From the NCBI GenBank assembly GCA_023052935.1, contig CM041294.1:14371791-14435790 (forward strand): DNA of 64,000 bases, given 5' to 3'. Shown here in pieces: positions 20,389-32,129 of this stretch. Position 1 is the stretch's first letter. Every line of letters starts with the position of its first letter. A program made the position numbers and the translations under genes. Origin of the DNA: Piezodorus guildinii (Eukaryota > Arthropoda > Insecta > Hemiptera > Pentatomidae). Under the pieces are notes generated by a model. It was not told the origin of the DNA. It worked only from the letters and a program-made list of their open reading frames with translations, and did not search any database.

Positions 20389-21210
20389 ACTTTCAATTAC
20401 CTCTCTATATGAAATCTATATAGTAAGGAAATGTATCGCGATCATGAAAATTTTCGAATTCCAGTTTTCAACGGAAATACACGTTTTAGAGTCCCCTGAG
20501 TCCAAATAACCAAGTCCCACAAAAAAGGTCTGTGTGTGTGTGTGTGTAGTAACTTCAGCGTGTAAATTAAAAGTCCTATGAAACTGAAATTCCATATTTA
20601 AGACAACTATAGGCCCGAGATATTACAAAAACTTTTTCATCAAAATCAGCTAACCAGAAGAGCCACTTTATACAATGCATTTTTAACCTTTTTAGGATTT
20701 TCTCAAAAACGGCTCCAACTATTTTGATCAAACTCGCTATATCGGTGTGAAACTGGATGTTCTTTAACATCATGTAGGTTTCATTCTGATTGAAGTAGTC
20801 TGACAGGGCTTAAATGCCAGTTTTTTAAATTTTCTTCCTCTAAAGTACGTTTAAATTTGTAAATTTGAATAAATTAACCATATCATCTTGATAGCATTGA
20901 TAATTAACGGCTGAATATCCAATCTGAACGAATTTGATAAATAACCAGAGGAGAAAAGAGGAAAAATAAATGTTTGGTTTTTTTTTTTTTCAATATCTAA
21001 TTATAGTAATATGAATGTATAATATACCATTAGAAAGCTGAAGATTTTAGAAAAAAAAATATCATAATACAAAGGTGTAAAAGGTGACGAGTAAGGCATA
21101 AATTTATTAAATTTTACATAATTTAATCTAAATTATATGTTTCCAACGAAGCAAAATGAACTTTTTATTTAAATTAACTTAAATATTTTTTAACTTTAAA
21201 TTATTTAACC
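20389..21210 (+). repeat. R880 copy 2
   Basis: Starts ACTTTCAATTACC and follows the R880 order: ATCGCGATCATGAAAATTTT, CCCCTGAGTCCAAATAACCA, (GT)n, TCTGACAGGGCTTAAATGCC, AATATACCATTAGAAAGCTG. Diverged, and lacking the normal 3' tail, where a jockey 3' end follows. Confidence 0.8.
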
Positions 21211-21925
21211 TAACAAATCCCATCAAATCACGTTTACCCTTCGTCGCAAACCTATGACCTCCTGTCCCACTGTATCCTTTAGTAACATCCCACTAATTCC
21301 TGTTGAACAGATCCGCTACCTAGGACTCCAACTTGACAAACGTCTAACTTGGAACCCTCACACCAGACTGAAAAGACAAGAAACTGCTCGCAGATACCGA
21401 TTGTTACAACACTTACCTGACAAACGTTCAAAGTTTCCAATCTACTACAAAAAACTAATTTACATAGCCATTATTAGACCTATTTGGACATATGGTATTG
21501 AGCTATGGGGATCCACCAAGCCATCAAATTCCTCCCGCATCCAATCCTTGCAATCCAAAATCCTCCGAAAGATCCTAAATGCTCCGTATTTTATCACTAA
21601 TAAAACTATCCACAAAGACCTGAATATTCCGTTAGTTGCGGACTTAGCCAGAACTACATATACCTCATTTAATTCCAAACTACCAGCCCACTCAAACCCG
21701 CTTGTCCGCATCCTCTCATCTCCATATACTCCTGATAACCCTCGGAGGCACCTGAAAAGACGGTGGCCTCGAGACCTGCTAATGACATAAACATTGAAGT
21801 GCTACCGCTGGGTAGCTTCTTCACAAGACTTTTCAAGCCAATTGTTACTTTTTTTTTCACATTTACTTGTATTTTTTCCTATACAGTTGTAAATATCAAT
21901 TAATAAATAAAAAAAAAATTTTAAT
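21211..21925 (+). pseudogene. Jockey-clade LINE (subfamily A), 3' portion, open C-terminus
   Basis: 5'-truncated downstream of the RT catalytic motif. The frame 21254-21790 (178 aa) is open and reads FSNIPLIPVEQIRYLG, LDKRLTWNPHTRLKRQE, PIWTYGIELWGSTKPSN and LKRRWPRDLL. It continues into a 3' UTR with AGTGCTACCGCTGGGTAGC and CAGTTGTAAATATCAATTAA, and ends in poly-A at 21908-21918. No catalytic domain. Confidence 0.9.
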
Positions 21926-22546
21926 AGTTTTTTTTTGTTTTTTTTATCTTCAAAATTTTGTACTCAGACCTGTCAATAAATGTTGACAATCAGTGAATGT
22001 GATGATGAAGGAATGATAGTTGGCGTGGTAGGCATTGCCCAGCGGCACCTCTTCCTGGCGTGATTCTTAAGACGGATTTAGCTTAGAAGGTCCCTCATCC
22101 AACTTCTTTTCAGTCTTCTGCGAGTATTGTCCGGCATGTTACTAGTGGCCATGCTTCGTCTTAGATTGTTTGTATGTTCGTGTAAGTTGTTGTGAAAGTG
22201 TTTGTAGAGGGTCCGAATCTGTTCGTTGACTGTTGGCATGTGAAGGTCTGTATGTAAAGTAGTGTTGCTAACGTACCATGGTGAGTTTGTAAAAGTTCTG
22301 AGAGTTTTGGATTGAAAAATTTGAATTTTGCGTATGTGTGTCTTTTTGGCAGTCCCGTATATCTGTGAGGCGTAAGTCCAAATGGGCTTCAGTAGGTAAG
22401 TGTAAGTGTTCAGTTTATTTTTAAGTTTTAATTTTGAACGTCATGAGAGTAGTAAGTATAAAAGTTTTAGTCTTTTGTTTAGCGTTATCTATTTCTTCTT
22501 GATGTGTGGGTCCCATGTCATTCTTCTGTCGAATGTCAAGCCCAGA
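21926..22546 (-). pseudogene. Jockey-like LINE (subfamily B) 3' end
   Basis: On the minus strand the readings KPIWTYASQIYG, QIFQSKTLRTFTNSPWYVSN, TTLHTDLHMP and TRRLKRSWMRDLLS define a second jockey-like subfamily with a different 3' UTR. Small indels break the frame. The poly-A tail is the T/C-rich run around 21926-21945. Related pieces are at 57597-58090 and 34530-34735. Confidence 0.75.
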
Positions 22547-23222
22547 TATTTTATTTTTTATTTAATTAAAATTGAATTTTAAAACTGTATATAACATGAA
22601 TACAAGAAGTAAAAGTGTTGAATTATATTATAGAGCGTGAAAAGGCTTGTGAATAAACCACCCAGCGATAGAACTTCGATGTTTATTTAAGTAAGTAGAT
22701 CCCGATGCCATCTTATTTTCAATCACCTTGGAGGGTTATCAGGAATATGAAGGGTTGATAGGTTGCGGACAAGAGTTGTTATGTAGGTTGGGAGTTTGAA
22801 ACTGAAAGTGGTGTATCTGTACGAGAAAGGTCTGCAACTAATGGAATATTAAGGTCGTTATGAATGATTTTAACAGCGGCGTGGTCTAGTGGATAGAGCG
22901 CTAGTCTGCTGTGCTCCGGGTCCTGGGTTCGAATCCCGGCTGTGGCGGAATATTATTTATTCTGTTAATTCAGTCGGGGGCGACCCTAGGATATGGAGTC
23001 CCTCCTGGGGTAGACCCAGCCTCTATAAAATGGGTACCCAAATTAATTGGGGAAAAACCTGGCGGCTGAGCGCGATTAAGGAATAATCACCTCATTGCAC
23101 TTCCGTTGGCCTAGAAACAGTACGAATCTCTATATGTACTGAGCCCAAGACCCTTCATGGGTTGTAGTGGTACAGGTTTTATGGATGATTTTAATTGTGA
23201 AGTAGTAAGAAGCATTTAAGAC
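22547..23222 (-). pseudogene. Jockey-clade LINE (subfamily A) 3' end, split by SINE
   Basis: The C-terminal region of subfamily A on the minus strand, with GATAACCCTCCAAGG-type codons for the RRLK end and the codons after VLNASYYFT, is interrupted at 22874-23180 by a tRNA-derived SINE. Frame-damaged and 5'-truncated. Confidence 0.75.
22860..23194 (+). mobile_element. tRNA-derived SINE, family 1, full length
   Basis: SINE 22874-23180 is flanked by a 14-bp duplication, ATGAATGATTTTAA / ATGGATGATTTTAA. The head (22877-22948) is tRNA-like with A box TGGTCTAGTGG and B box GGTTCGAATCC. The body ends with TGTACTGAGCCCAAGACCC and CATGGGTTGTAGTGGTACAG. Other copies: 36889-37193 (minus, full) and 24655-24795 (5'-truncated). 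Confidence 0.92.
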
Positions 23223-23312
23223 TTTGCGTTTATCAGTTTTTAAACTGATTTTAATAACCAAGGTAAGTGAAATCAATGTGTTGCCCGCACCATATTTTTT
23301 TTTTTAATTAGC
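23222..23312 (+). repeat. R880 3' tail fragment
   Basis: GGTAAGTGAAATCAATGTG followed by TTGCCCGCACCATA and a T run. Confidence 0.6.
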
Positions 23313-23786
23313 TATAGAAAACACTAAGTTTAAGAAGAATATTTCCAACTAAAGCCTGATCCCTCGGGCTAGTAAAAGCAAGAGGATGACTCGGGTACCT
23401 CGCCCCCTTAAAGATTCAAAGCCGACATATGGGGAAGTAACAAGCCCGTTCCTGGGGGTGAGTTATGTAGCGAGGCCAATTGGTTAGATAGTCCCTTATC
23501 TCTTCTTATCACTCCTTGCTCTGATTGGATGCCCTGGGCTCTTGTTTCACCAGATAGCCTTAGCCATCTGATACTGCCTGAAGTCATAGGGTCTCCATAA
23601 AATATGGCCCTATTAAACATGAAGGGTGATTGTCTCCATATGCATGAATAATAATTCGAATGTATTTTTTAAAAAAAACTTTAAATATGTTGTTGTGAAT
23701 TAGAAGGATTGGTGGGTTTTCATCTTTCAGTTTAAAAAAACTAACATAACATTTAAAAGGAGGAATATGCATCCATCTTTTAAAGA
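23313..23786. other. Unclassified, GC-richer 23340-23620
   Basis: Short open frames on the minus strand without recognisable motifs. Could be host or decayed repeat. Confidence 0.3.
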
Positions 23787-23900
23787 GTCGCCTGTAGCAT
23801 AGAGGCTATCATAACAGCCTTCTATGTCAAAAGTCATGGGTTCAAGCCCGCAGGTCACCCTATAAAGTGACGCCAGCAAAAGTTTCTTTGTATATTGGTT
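23787..23900 (+). mobile_element. tRNA-derived SINE, family 2, head only
   Basis: tRNA-like head with TAGCATAGAGGC (A-box region) and GGGTTCAAGCCCGCAGGT (B-box region). The body diverges after about 23880. Confidence 0.6.
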
Positions 23901-24104
23901 CCTGTAAAAACCTTATAGATATAGTGGTGGATTTTTTTTTTTTTTTAACATCTAATGTAATAGGATAATGTTAAACTTAAGAAAGAAACTAAAAAAATGC
24001 AAATACTCGTTGACGGTAAGAAGATAAGAAATGTTTTTATTTTTTTGTTTTTATTTTAATCGAATAAAGAATGTGTGATAATATTATTAAATAACTACTT
24101 TGAA

Positions 24105-24375
24105 AAGTGACCCTTGTAGAGTAGTGAATACATAACAGCCTTCTATGCCCAAGATCATGGGTTCAAATCCGCAGGTGGCCCTAGGATTTTTAATGGGAGT
24201 AAAAAATCCCTTGTTATGCTGTCCTTCGGAGGGGGCGTTAAAAGGGGGTCCCAAGTCAGTGCGATGTCAGGTAAAGATCCCTATCTCAATTTAGGACTCC
24301 TACTGTAGCATCCTCCGAATAGCCACAGGAGCATTAAGTGACGTGGAATAAGTAAAATTAACTTCCATCTTCCCA
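24105..24375 (+). mobile_element. tRNA-derived SINE, family 2
   Basis: The head has GGGTTCAAATCCGCAGGT. The body contains TTTTTAATGGGAGTAAAAAA, GTCAGTGCGATGTCAGGTA and GTAGCATCCTCCGAATAGCC, as in the copies at 33529-33819 and 39988-40281. The A box is poorly conserved. Confidence 0.8.
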
Positions 24376-24654
24376 ATGTACATAGATACATTGCCACATC
24401 TTGTATTAACTTTTTCTAAAACATTAATGTACGAAATAAAGAAAAGGAAAGTATCTAAATGATTTATACAATGATATTGTAAACTTTTATGAATTATAAT
24501 ATAATGGTAAATTTGATGAATGTAACATAACTTAAAAATAATTTTTTATTTTTAAATCTGTTTTAAAAATATGTCTGCTTTATTTTCTTCCAAAACGAAA
24601 AATTCGGTGGTCCTCCTTCGTCTTTAGTATTTTATACTTCTTTAAAATTATATA

Positions 24655-24795
24655 ACTGGCGGCTGAGCGCGATTAAGGCCTAATCGCCTGATTGCATAGC
24701 CGTTGGCCTTGAAACAGTACGAATCTCTATATGTACTGAGCCCAAGACCCTTCATGGGTTGTAGTGGTACAGGTTTTTTTTTTTTTTATATATAT
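24655..24795 (+). mobile_element. tRNA-derived SINE, family 1, 5'-truncated
   Basis: Starts within the body (GGCGGCTGAGCGCGATTAAG), runs through TGTACTGAGCCCAAGACCC to GGTACAGG, then a T run. The T-rich end appears to be the family's normal 3' end. Confidence 0.85.
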
Positions 24796-24904
24796 ATAAA
24801 ATTAGTTCCAAATCACACATATGTCCAGTTATATTATTTTGATTTTGTTATAATGTAAGTTTCGTAACGTTTTTTAAACGATAACGTATGATTAAGACGA
24901 AACT

Positions 24905-25350
24905 CTGAAAGCGAAAATTGATCTTCATGTCTTCAACAGACCCTCCCTTAAATGCAGATTTGTACATAACAGAGATCCTTGAACAATATGCTATACTTTT
25001 TGCTCCATTTATTGGGGAAAATATTATTTTTATGCGTGATAATGCTCGACCACACACTGTCATCTTTGTTCAACAATATCTTAATGATACACAAATTTAG
25101 ACTTTATGATGGCCAGCTCGTAGCCCTGAATTATATCCTATTGAACATCTCTTAGATGAACTTAGCAGACTTGTGAGAAAAATAATTAACCCTCCTGAAA
25201 ACTTACTGGAGCTAAGAACTTTAGTGGAAGCATGAGAGGATATCCCGCAAGATGTTGCAGCAAACCTTATAAGAAGTATACCTACAAGGCTCCAGGCAGT
25301 AATTCAAGCAAGAAACTTTCTTTTCAAACTTACACTTCTCGTTATTGAAA
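24905..25350 (+). pseudogene. Tc1-like transposase C-terminal relic
   Basis: The open part (24918-25100) holds FMRDNARPH, with the second catalytic Asp. After a stop and small changes come WPARSPELYPIEHLLDELSR, with the region of the third acidic residue (DD34E group), and PENLLELRTLVEA. N-terminal helix-turn-helix regions are missing and there are at least two in-frame stops. No TIR was found. Dead copy. Confidence 0.82.
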
Positions 25351-25439
25351 GTTGAATTCAACAGAGAAAAATATTTTTTTTATTATATATTTCCGGACAT
25401 GAGCGGTAATCCATTATTTTCTGATATCACCCCACCACC

Positions 25440-25729
25440 CAAGCCTGGGAGGTGGCAAGGATCACTACCTCTCGTTGACGTTGTCGCCGAGGGAAGGAGT
25501 TCGGACTATGTCTGAACTCAATTTATTGCCAAAACCCTGAAGAATGGTCCCTTCCATTTTGCTATGGATAAATAAAGGCTTAGAAGAAGCCCTTGAAAGA
25601 TTACTAGTGCATCCAGCGCATATAGCAATCCTCTTTAGAATACCTCCGGGTAACAGAAGGACAAATCTGACAGCTATACACATTACATTTGTATTTGTAT
25701 TTTGTTCGAAAATAAAACCAGAGGGTAAG

Positions 25730-25757
<28 letters not shown>
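25440..25757 (+). mobile_element. LINE 3' UTR (subfamily D) with poly-A
   Basis: CTGAAGAATGGTCCCTTCC ... GCATATAGCAATCCTCTTTA ... AATAAAACCAGAGGGTAAG, then a 29-bp A run. The same 3' UTR occurs at 26508-26712 and, split, at 26713-26787 plus 29024-29056. The parent LINE clade is unknown. Confidence 0.65.
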
Positions 25758-25772
<15 letters not shown>

Positions 25773-26089
25773 TTCCGCTAATTTTCCCTTTCTGTCTATT
25801 TTATTTTCTTAATCATGATTTTACCTCTGAATAATCCCAAAAGAATAATATTTTATAAAAATGTTGATGTAATTTCACCGGACTTTGCAATAATTTTATT
25901 TATTTTTTGTGGAGCAGTGTATGATACTTTTTTATTTGACAAAGTAGTAAATAAAAAAAATATAAAAACGATTGAGACTGCCTCTTGATTGTTCTTTCTA
26001 CCATAATATCAACAATTGACTATACACTCTCGATTATTGTTTTTCTTAGTAACAGGACTAATAGTAATAGTTAATCTGTTAGTGAACTC

Positions 26090-26500
26090 CTCCAGCAGTT
26101 TCAAAATGGAGTACTAAGACGAATAGTGAGGCATACTTCTCTACAGAGGACGAAGACAGACCAAATATACGACACCTTCGAACTTCCGTCTCCGGTACTG
26201 CACGTACTGTTTAACACACTGACTCCGACAGAACGGCCACTGCGCTGGCAAGACTATGTATGGACCCTCAGACTAGACTGAGAAACCATAACTTGACTAA
26301 CTGACTCAGAAAGACTAGTGAGCACCATCACTAGACGTGACTCCCATTCGCTCCCATATACCGAAATTTTTTGTATCCTCTCTCCTCTCTTAGAATGCAT
26401 GTAATGCAGAAAAAGAGATCCCATATTCCTTCCTCTATTTCCGATTTCCAACCCCCAACTCCCATGGGGATTAGAAAAAAAAAAAAAAAAAAAAAAAGAA
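26090..26500 (+). pseudogene. LINE ORF2 C-terminal relic with poly-A
   Basis: A frame reading QQFQNGVLRRIVRHTSLQRTKTDQIYDT resembles the 'QxFQNxxLR' stretch at the end of jockey/R1-type ORF2, followed by PLRWQDYVWTLRLD and an A run at 26476-26497. Stops are present. Family assignment is tentative. Confidence 0.45.
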
Positions 26501-26507
26501 AAAGTAA

Positions 26508-26712
26508 ACTCTGAAGAATGGTCCCTCCCATTTTTTAATTGATAAATAAAGGCATAGAAGCCCTTGAAAGGTTAATAGTCCATGCAGCGCATATAGCAAT
26601 CCTCCTTAGAATATCTTCGGGTAATAGAAGGACAAATATTTGTGACATGTGTACATATCATATTTGTATTTGTATTTTCTGTAAATAAAACCAGAGGGTA
26701 TGAAAAAAAAAG
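26508..26712 (+). mobile_element. LINE 3' UTR (subfamily D), second copy
   Basis: Same order as 25520-25757, diverged, ending CCAGAGGGTATG + A run. Confidence 0.65.
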
Positions 26713-26865
26713 TTAGTGAACTAAATCCCTTAAAATGTAAAAATTGCATGGGTAATAAAAGGTCAGATATCCTGAAATATATATTGTTTGATCAGTTCTC
26801 GACTGCTGAAAATTTAAGTTTCTGTTGTTCTCAGGTTTCAGTCAATGAATAAACAATTTTATGTA

Positions 26866-26904
26866 TGCGACGTTTCGAGAATTTATTGTTCTCTTAATCA
26901 TGCA
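26866..26904 (-). ncRNA. Hammerhead-like ribozyme motif H4
   Basis: Minus strand: TGC, ATGATTA, extra A, GAGAA/TTCTC hairpin, GAAA, CGTC, GCA. Stem I is TGC/GCA. Positions 3 and 8 are A and T, a compensated pair. Confidence 0.5.
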
Positions 26905-26984
26905 ACTTTGGACCAAATAGTGTCTTAATTAGACATGTGTAGTCCACAAACTTTGAAAGAACGAAAAATAGTAGTTTGTAGACT

Positions 26985-28901
26985 ACGCATGTCTAATTTT
27001 TATTTAAAAGAAATTTACAACTGTATTACAATAAAATACAATAAGTAAATGTGCTAATAGATCAAGTGGGCGTGATACAGGCATGTGAAGAAACTACCCA
27101 GTGGTAGCACTTCAAAGTTTATTCAGCTAAGTAGGTCTCGAGGCCATCGTCTTTTCAGCCGCCTAGGAAGATGATCAGGAATAGGAGATGAGAGTTTGCG
27201 GACGAGTGGGTTGGAGTGGACGGGTAATTTGGAATAAAAGGAGGAATATCTAGTTCGGGCTAGATCTGCGACTAATGGGATATTTAGGTCTTTATGAATT
27301 ATTTTATTGGTGACAAAGTAAGGGGCGTTTAGGATCTTTCGGAGGATTTTGGATTGCAAGGATTGAATGCGGGAAGAATTGGATGGTTTGGTGGATCCCC
27401 ATAACTCAATCCCATATGTCCAAATAGGCCTAATGATGGTTATATAAATTAATTTTTTGTAGTATGTGGAAAGTTTTGATCGTTTGTCCAGTAAGTGTTG
27501 TAGTAAGCGGTATCTACGAGCTGTTTCTTGTCGTTTCAGTCTAGTGTGAGGATTCCAAGTAAGACGTTTGTCTAGATGGAGTCCTAGGTACCGGATCTGT
27601 TCAACTGAGGTGAGTGGAATATTGTTAAAGGAAATAGTGGGACAGGCGGACATAGGTTTTCGACGAAGGGTGAAGGTAATTTGATGGGATTTAGTAGGGT
27701 TGATTTTAATTCTCCACTTTTGACACCATTCTTCAATGGAAGAAATGTGGGACTGAAGGGTTTTGGAAGCAACAGATGGGTCATTATTTACGGATAACAC
27801 ACAAGTGTCATCTGCGTAGGTTGTGAGGACAGTACCAGGATGGATTGGAATATCAGCTGTATATATGGTATAAAGGATTGGGCCCAAAATACTACCCTGA
27901 GGTACACCAGCGGACTGAGGAAATATGGATGAGTAGGAAAGGTTATGACTTACTTTAAAGGTTCTATCAGTGAGGATAGGATCGGATTAATAAGAAGTAC
28001 GTAGGAGAGAGGAATTGGCGAAGTTTGTAGAGCAGCCCTGGGTGCCAAACCCGGTCAAAGGCTGTTGTACGTCAAGAAAGGCTCCAGTGCAATACATCCC
28101 GCGCTCCAATGTAGAAGATATCACATCCACCACACGGTGACACTGTTGTATAGTGGAATGGGATGAGCGAAATCCAAACTAGTGGTCAGGAATCACATGG
28201 TTAATATCTAGGATTGGGTATATACGTTTAAGGAGCAGTTTTTCTAGGATTTTCCCCATAATGGGCAAAAGAGAGATAGGACGGTATGAAGATGGGTTTT
28301 CAAGAGGCTTTTTAGGCTTAGGGAGCATTTTGATGATTGAAAATTTCCAAGGATCAGGAAAATAAGTGGAACGCAGCGTGGCATTATATATATAGCAGAG
28401 GATGAGTATGGCTTTTCTGGGAAGCTGTTTCAGGATGCGGGGCGTGATGAGATCGTGGCCAGGAGCTTTTTTGGATGGTAATCTTTGGATGAGGCTAATA
28501 ATTTCTGAAGGGTGAAAGGCCTTGGGAGGAAGGGTCATTTGGAGTGGAACAGTTAGTTCTGCTTCAACATGTTGAATATGGATCGGATCAAGGATATCAG
28601 GATGCGGATTAAACGTTTTAGAAAGGTGTTCACCAAAGATTTGGGATTTTTCTTCATCGGATTTCGTCCAGGTCTGGGAATCAGTGAGAAGTGGATGATT
28701 AAAGGATTTGTATTTTAGTAATGTTGCAGTTGTTTTCCATAAAGATTTGTCTGAAGTAGTTAAGGTTTCTGTAAAGTTCTGAAATTATTTTGAATTTTCG
28801 TATTTCTGTTTTTAATTTGTTAGTTAGTTTACTGTAATGGGTTTTGTCTCAAGGATATCTGGTTCTATGCCACTTTGCTCTTGCTCGACGCATGTCTAAT
28901 T
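26985..28901 (-). mobile_element. Jockey-clade LINE (subfamily A), 5'-truncated, 1.9 kb
   Basis: Insertion 26999-28887, flanked by ACGCATGTCTAATT at 26985-26998 and 28888-28901. On the minus strand it runs from the endonuclease-RT linker through the RT domain to a 3' UTR ending TTGTAAATTTCTTTTAAATA. Confidence 0.9.
27123..28538 (-). pseudogene. Jockey reverse transcriptase, disrupted
   Basis: Two open segments. 28179-28538 covers PPKAFHPSEIISLIQRLPSK and SSYRPISLLPIMGKILEKLL. 27123-27887 begins at GPILYTIYTADIP, contains the catalytic YADD (TTYADDTCVL) and continues to PRRLKRRWPRDLLS. Between them, about 27890-28180, the region of motifs FGF and FDRVWH is present but broken by frameshifts and a stop. 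RT motifs are recognisable, so this is a fairly young truncated copy. The endonuclease is absent. Confidence 0.9.
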
Positions 28902-28924
28902 AAGACACTATTTTGTCCAAAATT

Positions 28925-28962
28925 ACAGATTATGAGAACAATAAATTCTCGAAACGTCGCAT
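28925..28962 (+). ncRNA. Hammerhead-like ribozyme motif H5, degenerate
   Basis: GAGAA/TTCTC hairpin, GAAA, CGTC, GCAT retained. The upstream core reads AGATTAT instead of ATGATTAT, so probably inactive. Confidence 0.35.
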
Positions 28963-29056
28963 AGATAAAATTGTTTTTTCTTTGACTGAAACTTCAGAAC
29001 AACAGAAACTTTATATATATTGTATTTGTAAATAATAAAAACTGGAGAGTGTGAAA

Positions 29057-29994
29057 AAAATAAATGAACTGAACTCTACTCAAAGTGATCAGTATTACTT
29101 TTTTTTAATTCGTATATTTGTAGCCTCGTTCATGTTCTTATTTTATACAAAGACTTCTTGTTATTTTATACAAGGATCCCAGAGTATTGATGCAAGATGG
29201 CCCCAATGTTTGCCTTTAATATTGTACCAACGTTCGTGACTGTTGTTTCGTAACACGTGAGCTAGTGTATATTGAAGGCTGCCCATCCTAAAGGTCACAG
29301 CTATGCTTCACCTATTCCTAAATGTCATCTAGTATTCTTTTTAGCAACCATTAATCAATAAAATTTTATATTAACAACTTCGGAAGAAATCATTTTTTCT
29401 AAATTTAAAAAATCTAGCACTAAATAGCATTGATTCTTCTTGAGTTTTTTTTCACCTATTAGATATATTTTTATACTTAATTTCAATTAAGTATAAAAAA
29501 AAAAAACATTTTCCTACTTGTGGGTTCAAGTATGTAGAATATTTTATTTGATTGAAGTGTGTGACAGTGAAATAAAAATAACCACATTGTGACAATATTA
29601 ATAATCATAAAAATTGAAAATACGAATAAAAATAAATTTGATGCTGAAAAATTACCTGTATTGTTTTAATATGGAAGATATTTTTCAATGAATAGATGAG
29701 AAACGTTAATTGCTTTATATGAATTGATTTATTAATGTGATATAAATATATTTAAATAGAAAAGATGGTTCTAATATAATAAAAGTAACTATAATGTTTA
29801 TAAAACCTCAACCTATTAATAATTAAATCTATAGCATAAAAAATTAAAACTGATTTCGTTATGACACCATAAAGGTAGTTGTTTTATTTGCAACAATATC
29901 GAGCTCACCAATGCAAAAGTATATACGAGTATTTTATAAATTAAATCAAATTTATAAATATATTAACGGGAATCCTGGTCATCATACTCTTATT

Positions 29995-30071
<77 letters not shown>

Positions 30072-30557
30072 TATTTCTTCAAATAAAGTAACATATGAAA
30101 ACTGATTTTTTCTTTTCATAAATAAACATAATTTTATGTTAAATAACTTCATAAGTTCATTTAACTATACATATTCTTATTATTAACGGTCACTTTTATC
30201 TTCTCAGCTTCTTATGTGAGTTTATGTAACTGAGATATAATATTTAAAGAATATTTTTAATTCAATAATTCAATTATATAATTCTATAATATAATTATAT
30301 AATTATATAATTGAACAACAGCCTCCTCAATAGACTGATCATTAAAGTCATAGAAACAATTTAGTACGAGAATGAATAATTATAGGTCAATACCAAAACA
30401 TTGTTTTGTATGAAAATCATATTATTATACTGTTTTTATAGCTATTATGCATTAAATTAGTGTATTATATATTATAAAAAACCTGGAATATTGTTTCATA
30501 AAGGAGTTTTATTATTGCATTATATTTTCTTAAAATAAAATCATTTAAATTTAAATA
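29057..30557. other. AT-rich region without recognised genes
   Basis: Holds a short perfect palindrome (about 29467-29498, arms TTTTTATACTTAATT/AATTAAGTATAAAAA), an (AT)n tract at 30000-30069 and an AT-rich palindromic stretch near 30275-30315. No coding signal; the Tyr-Ile repeat frame over the microsatellite is an artefact. Confidence 0.5.
30000..30069. repeat. (AT)n microsatellite
   Basis: About 70 bp of AT/TA repeats with one phase switch near 30039. Confidence 0.97.
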
Positions 30558-30838
30558 TTTTTTTTTATTTATTTATAGTAATTTACAACTGTATTAAAGA
30601 ACACAATAAGTAAATATGATGAATGAAAAAATAAAAAAAGTCATGAAAATGTCTTGAGAAAGAACTACCCAGTGGTAGCACTTCACTAACTTCTAACCTT
30701 CTTTTCAGTCGCCTTGGAGGGTTATCAGGATATCTAACGAAGATAAATTACGGATTTGTATGGGCAGGGAGTTCAGAATGAAAAGAGGAGTATCTATCAC
30801 GGGCTATGTCTGCAACAAATGGGATGTTAAGGTTAATT
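30558..30838 (-). pseudogene. Jockey-clade LINE (subfamily A) 3' end
   Basis: Minus strand: last ~45 codons (LNIPFVADIARD-like, RRLKRRL) and the subfamily A 3' UTR. The A-rich tail is at the left edge. 5'-truncated. Confidence 0.8.
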
Positions 30839-30901
30839 TAAAATCATTGATTTATGATGTTGATCAAAATAAAAATTAAATCACTTTATTTTTTATATAA
30901 T

Positions 30902-31130
30902 ATTTATTTATTGCGATATATTACAATTTGTTTCTATATGAACATTAGTAATAGGGATATATCACATTCACACAATATATACAGTACACAATGATAAAGT
31001 CAAATTACATAAAATATAATACATATATACAAAAAAAACAACCTATAATTGAGTTATATACGAATAAATGAAATAAAGAAGTAATAAATACATTAACATC
31101 ATACTCACAATCATAACTTTATACAATATT
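30902..31130 (-). mobile_element. Jockey-type 3' UTR fragment
   Basis: Same sequence as the inverted 3' UTR at 10787-11050, ending on the minus strand in AATTGTAATATATCGCAATA and an AT-rich tail. No coding part. Confidence 0.6.
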
Positions 31131-32129
31131 AAAGCTGTAAACTACTCGAATTATAAATAAAAAGCACTCACTTTAATATTCTGTATATTTTTAAATGCTT
31201 CCCATTTACAAGAAATTTCTGAATATCGAAGAGGAGGAGTATTGATTTTCTCTTGAACCTCTCTCCATTCTTTGTGAAGTGACCAGCGATAGCCTTATAG
31301 TGAAAGTTAGCTTAATGTTGTCCAAAATAAGAAGCTTATAAAAGATAAAAAGTAAACAAATTTTGGTTAAATGGAAGTTACGTTAGTTCGATTAGGTTTT
31401 ATGAATTTTGTTATCGGATAAAATTACAAATTAAGATGTAACATTTATTTAAAAATGTTAACATAAAAAGATGGTTAATAAAAAAAAATGTAATAGAAGG
31501 TAATTGTATTCCAGCTATAAATTATAAATTAATTTTCTTACCAGTAGAGTTTTAATTCCTTTGTGATTTATGTTGAAACCGTAATCTTTAATTCTAAATG
31601 ATTAATAAGTTGTGGACAGTTTAAACTAAAAATTAAATTTCAATATTAACAGACATATAAAAAGAAGTTCTTAAATACAGTATCTGGAATGTTTTCTTTA
31701 AAATAATCTTTATTTATTCAATTTAAAGGAGATAGCTACATCATAAATATGATAAAATTGCCAAAAGATACATCACAATACTGTTTTTTTTTTAATTCAT
31801 AAAAATATTCATGTTTTTATTTATTAATATTAAACCATTTATAGTTAAAGGTCCCCCTTTTGATCAACTGCCCCTTCACGCACTGCACGCATTGTTCTAC
31901 TGTTATGCAGGTCTAGTATATCCGCTGCTCCCGAAACTGTCCCCTTGAGAGTCAATAGCTGATTCGTCAATTTAATTTATTTTTGAATTATAAATATTAT
32001 AAATATTTTTTTATATATTTACAGGGGGGGGGGGATCATCATAAAATAAACGAATCATTCTTAAATGGAGCAAACAATTCGTTAACGCTGTAATGTAATT
32101 CGTTGTAATGTAATGTAATTCGTTAACCG
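31131..32129. other. Unclassified region
   Basis: Mostly AT-rich. 31190-31290 has an open, protein-like stretch on the minus strand (LHKEWREVQEKI) that could be a decayed ORF. A 10-bp G run lies at about 32024-32033. Nothing else recognised. Confidence 0.3.

Larger units (their letters stand above)
26777..29023. mobile_element. Palindromic ribozyme mini-element RZ-4, split by jockey
   Basis: The TSD ATATATATTGT at 26777-26787 and 29013-29023 bounds 211 + 111 bp of element, inserted in a subfamily D LINE 3' UTR. A jockey copy (26999-28887) landed inside it. The left arm carries motif H4 (minus) and the right arm H5 (plus), so the two point away from each other. The intact relative is 34144-34530. 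Confidence 0.8.

Noticed and set aside
22877..22948. tRNA gene-like sequence with A and B boxes
   Set aside because: It is the head of SINE family 1: the full ~305-bp unit has a 14-bp target duplication and recurs at 36889-37193. The same reasoning applies to the family 2 heads at 23787, 24105, 33750 and 39990.
29911..30105. 64-codon open frame with Tyr-Ile repeats
   Set aside because: Translation of the (AT)n microsatellite.
32024..32033. G run as a possible quadruplex
   Set aside because: A single G run cannot form an intramolecular quadruplex; it may also be a homopolymer sequencing effect.
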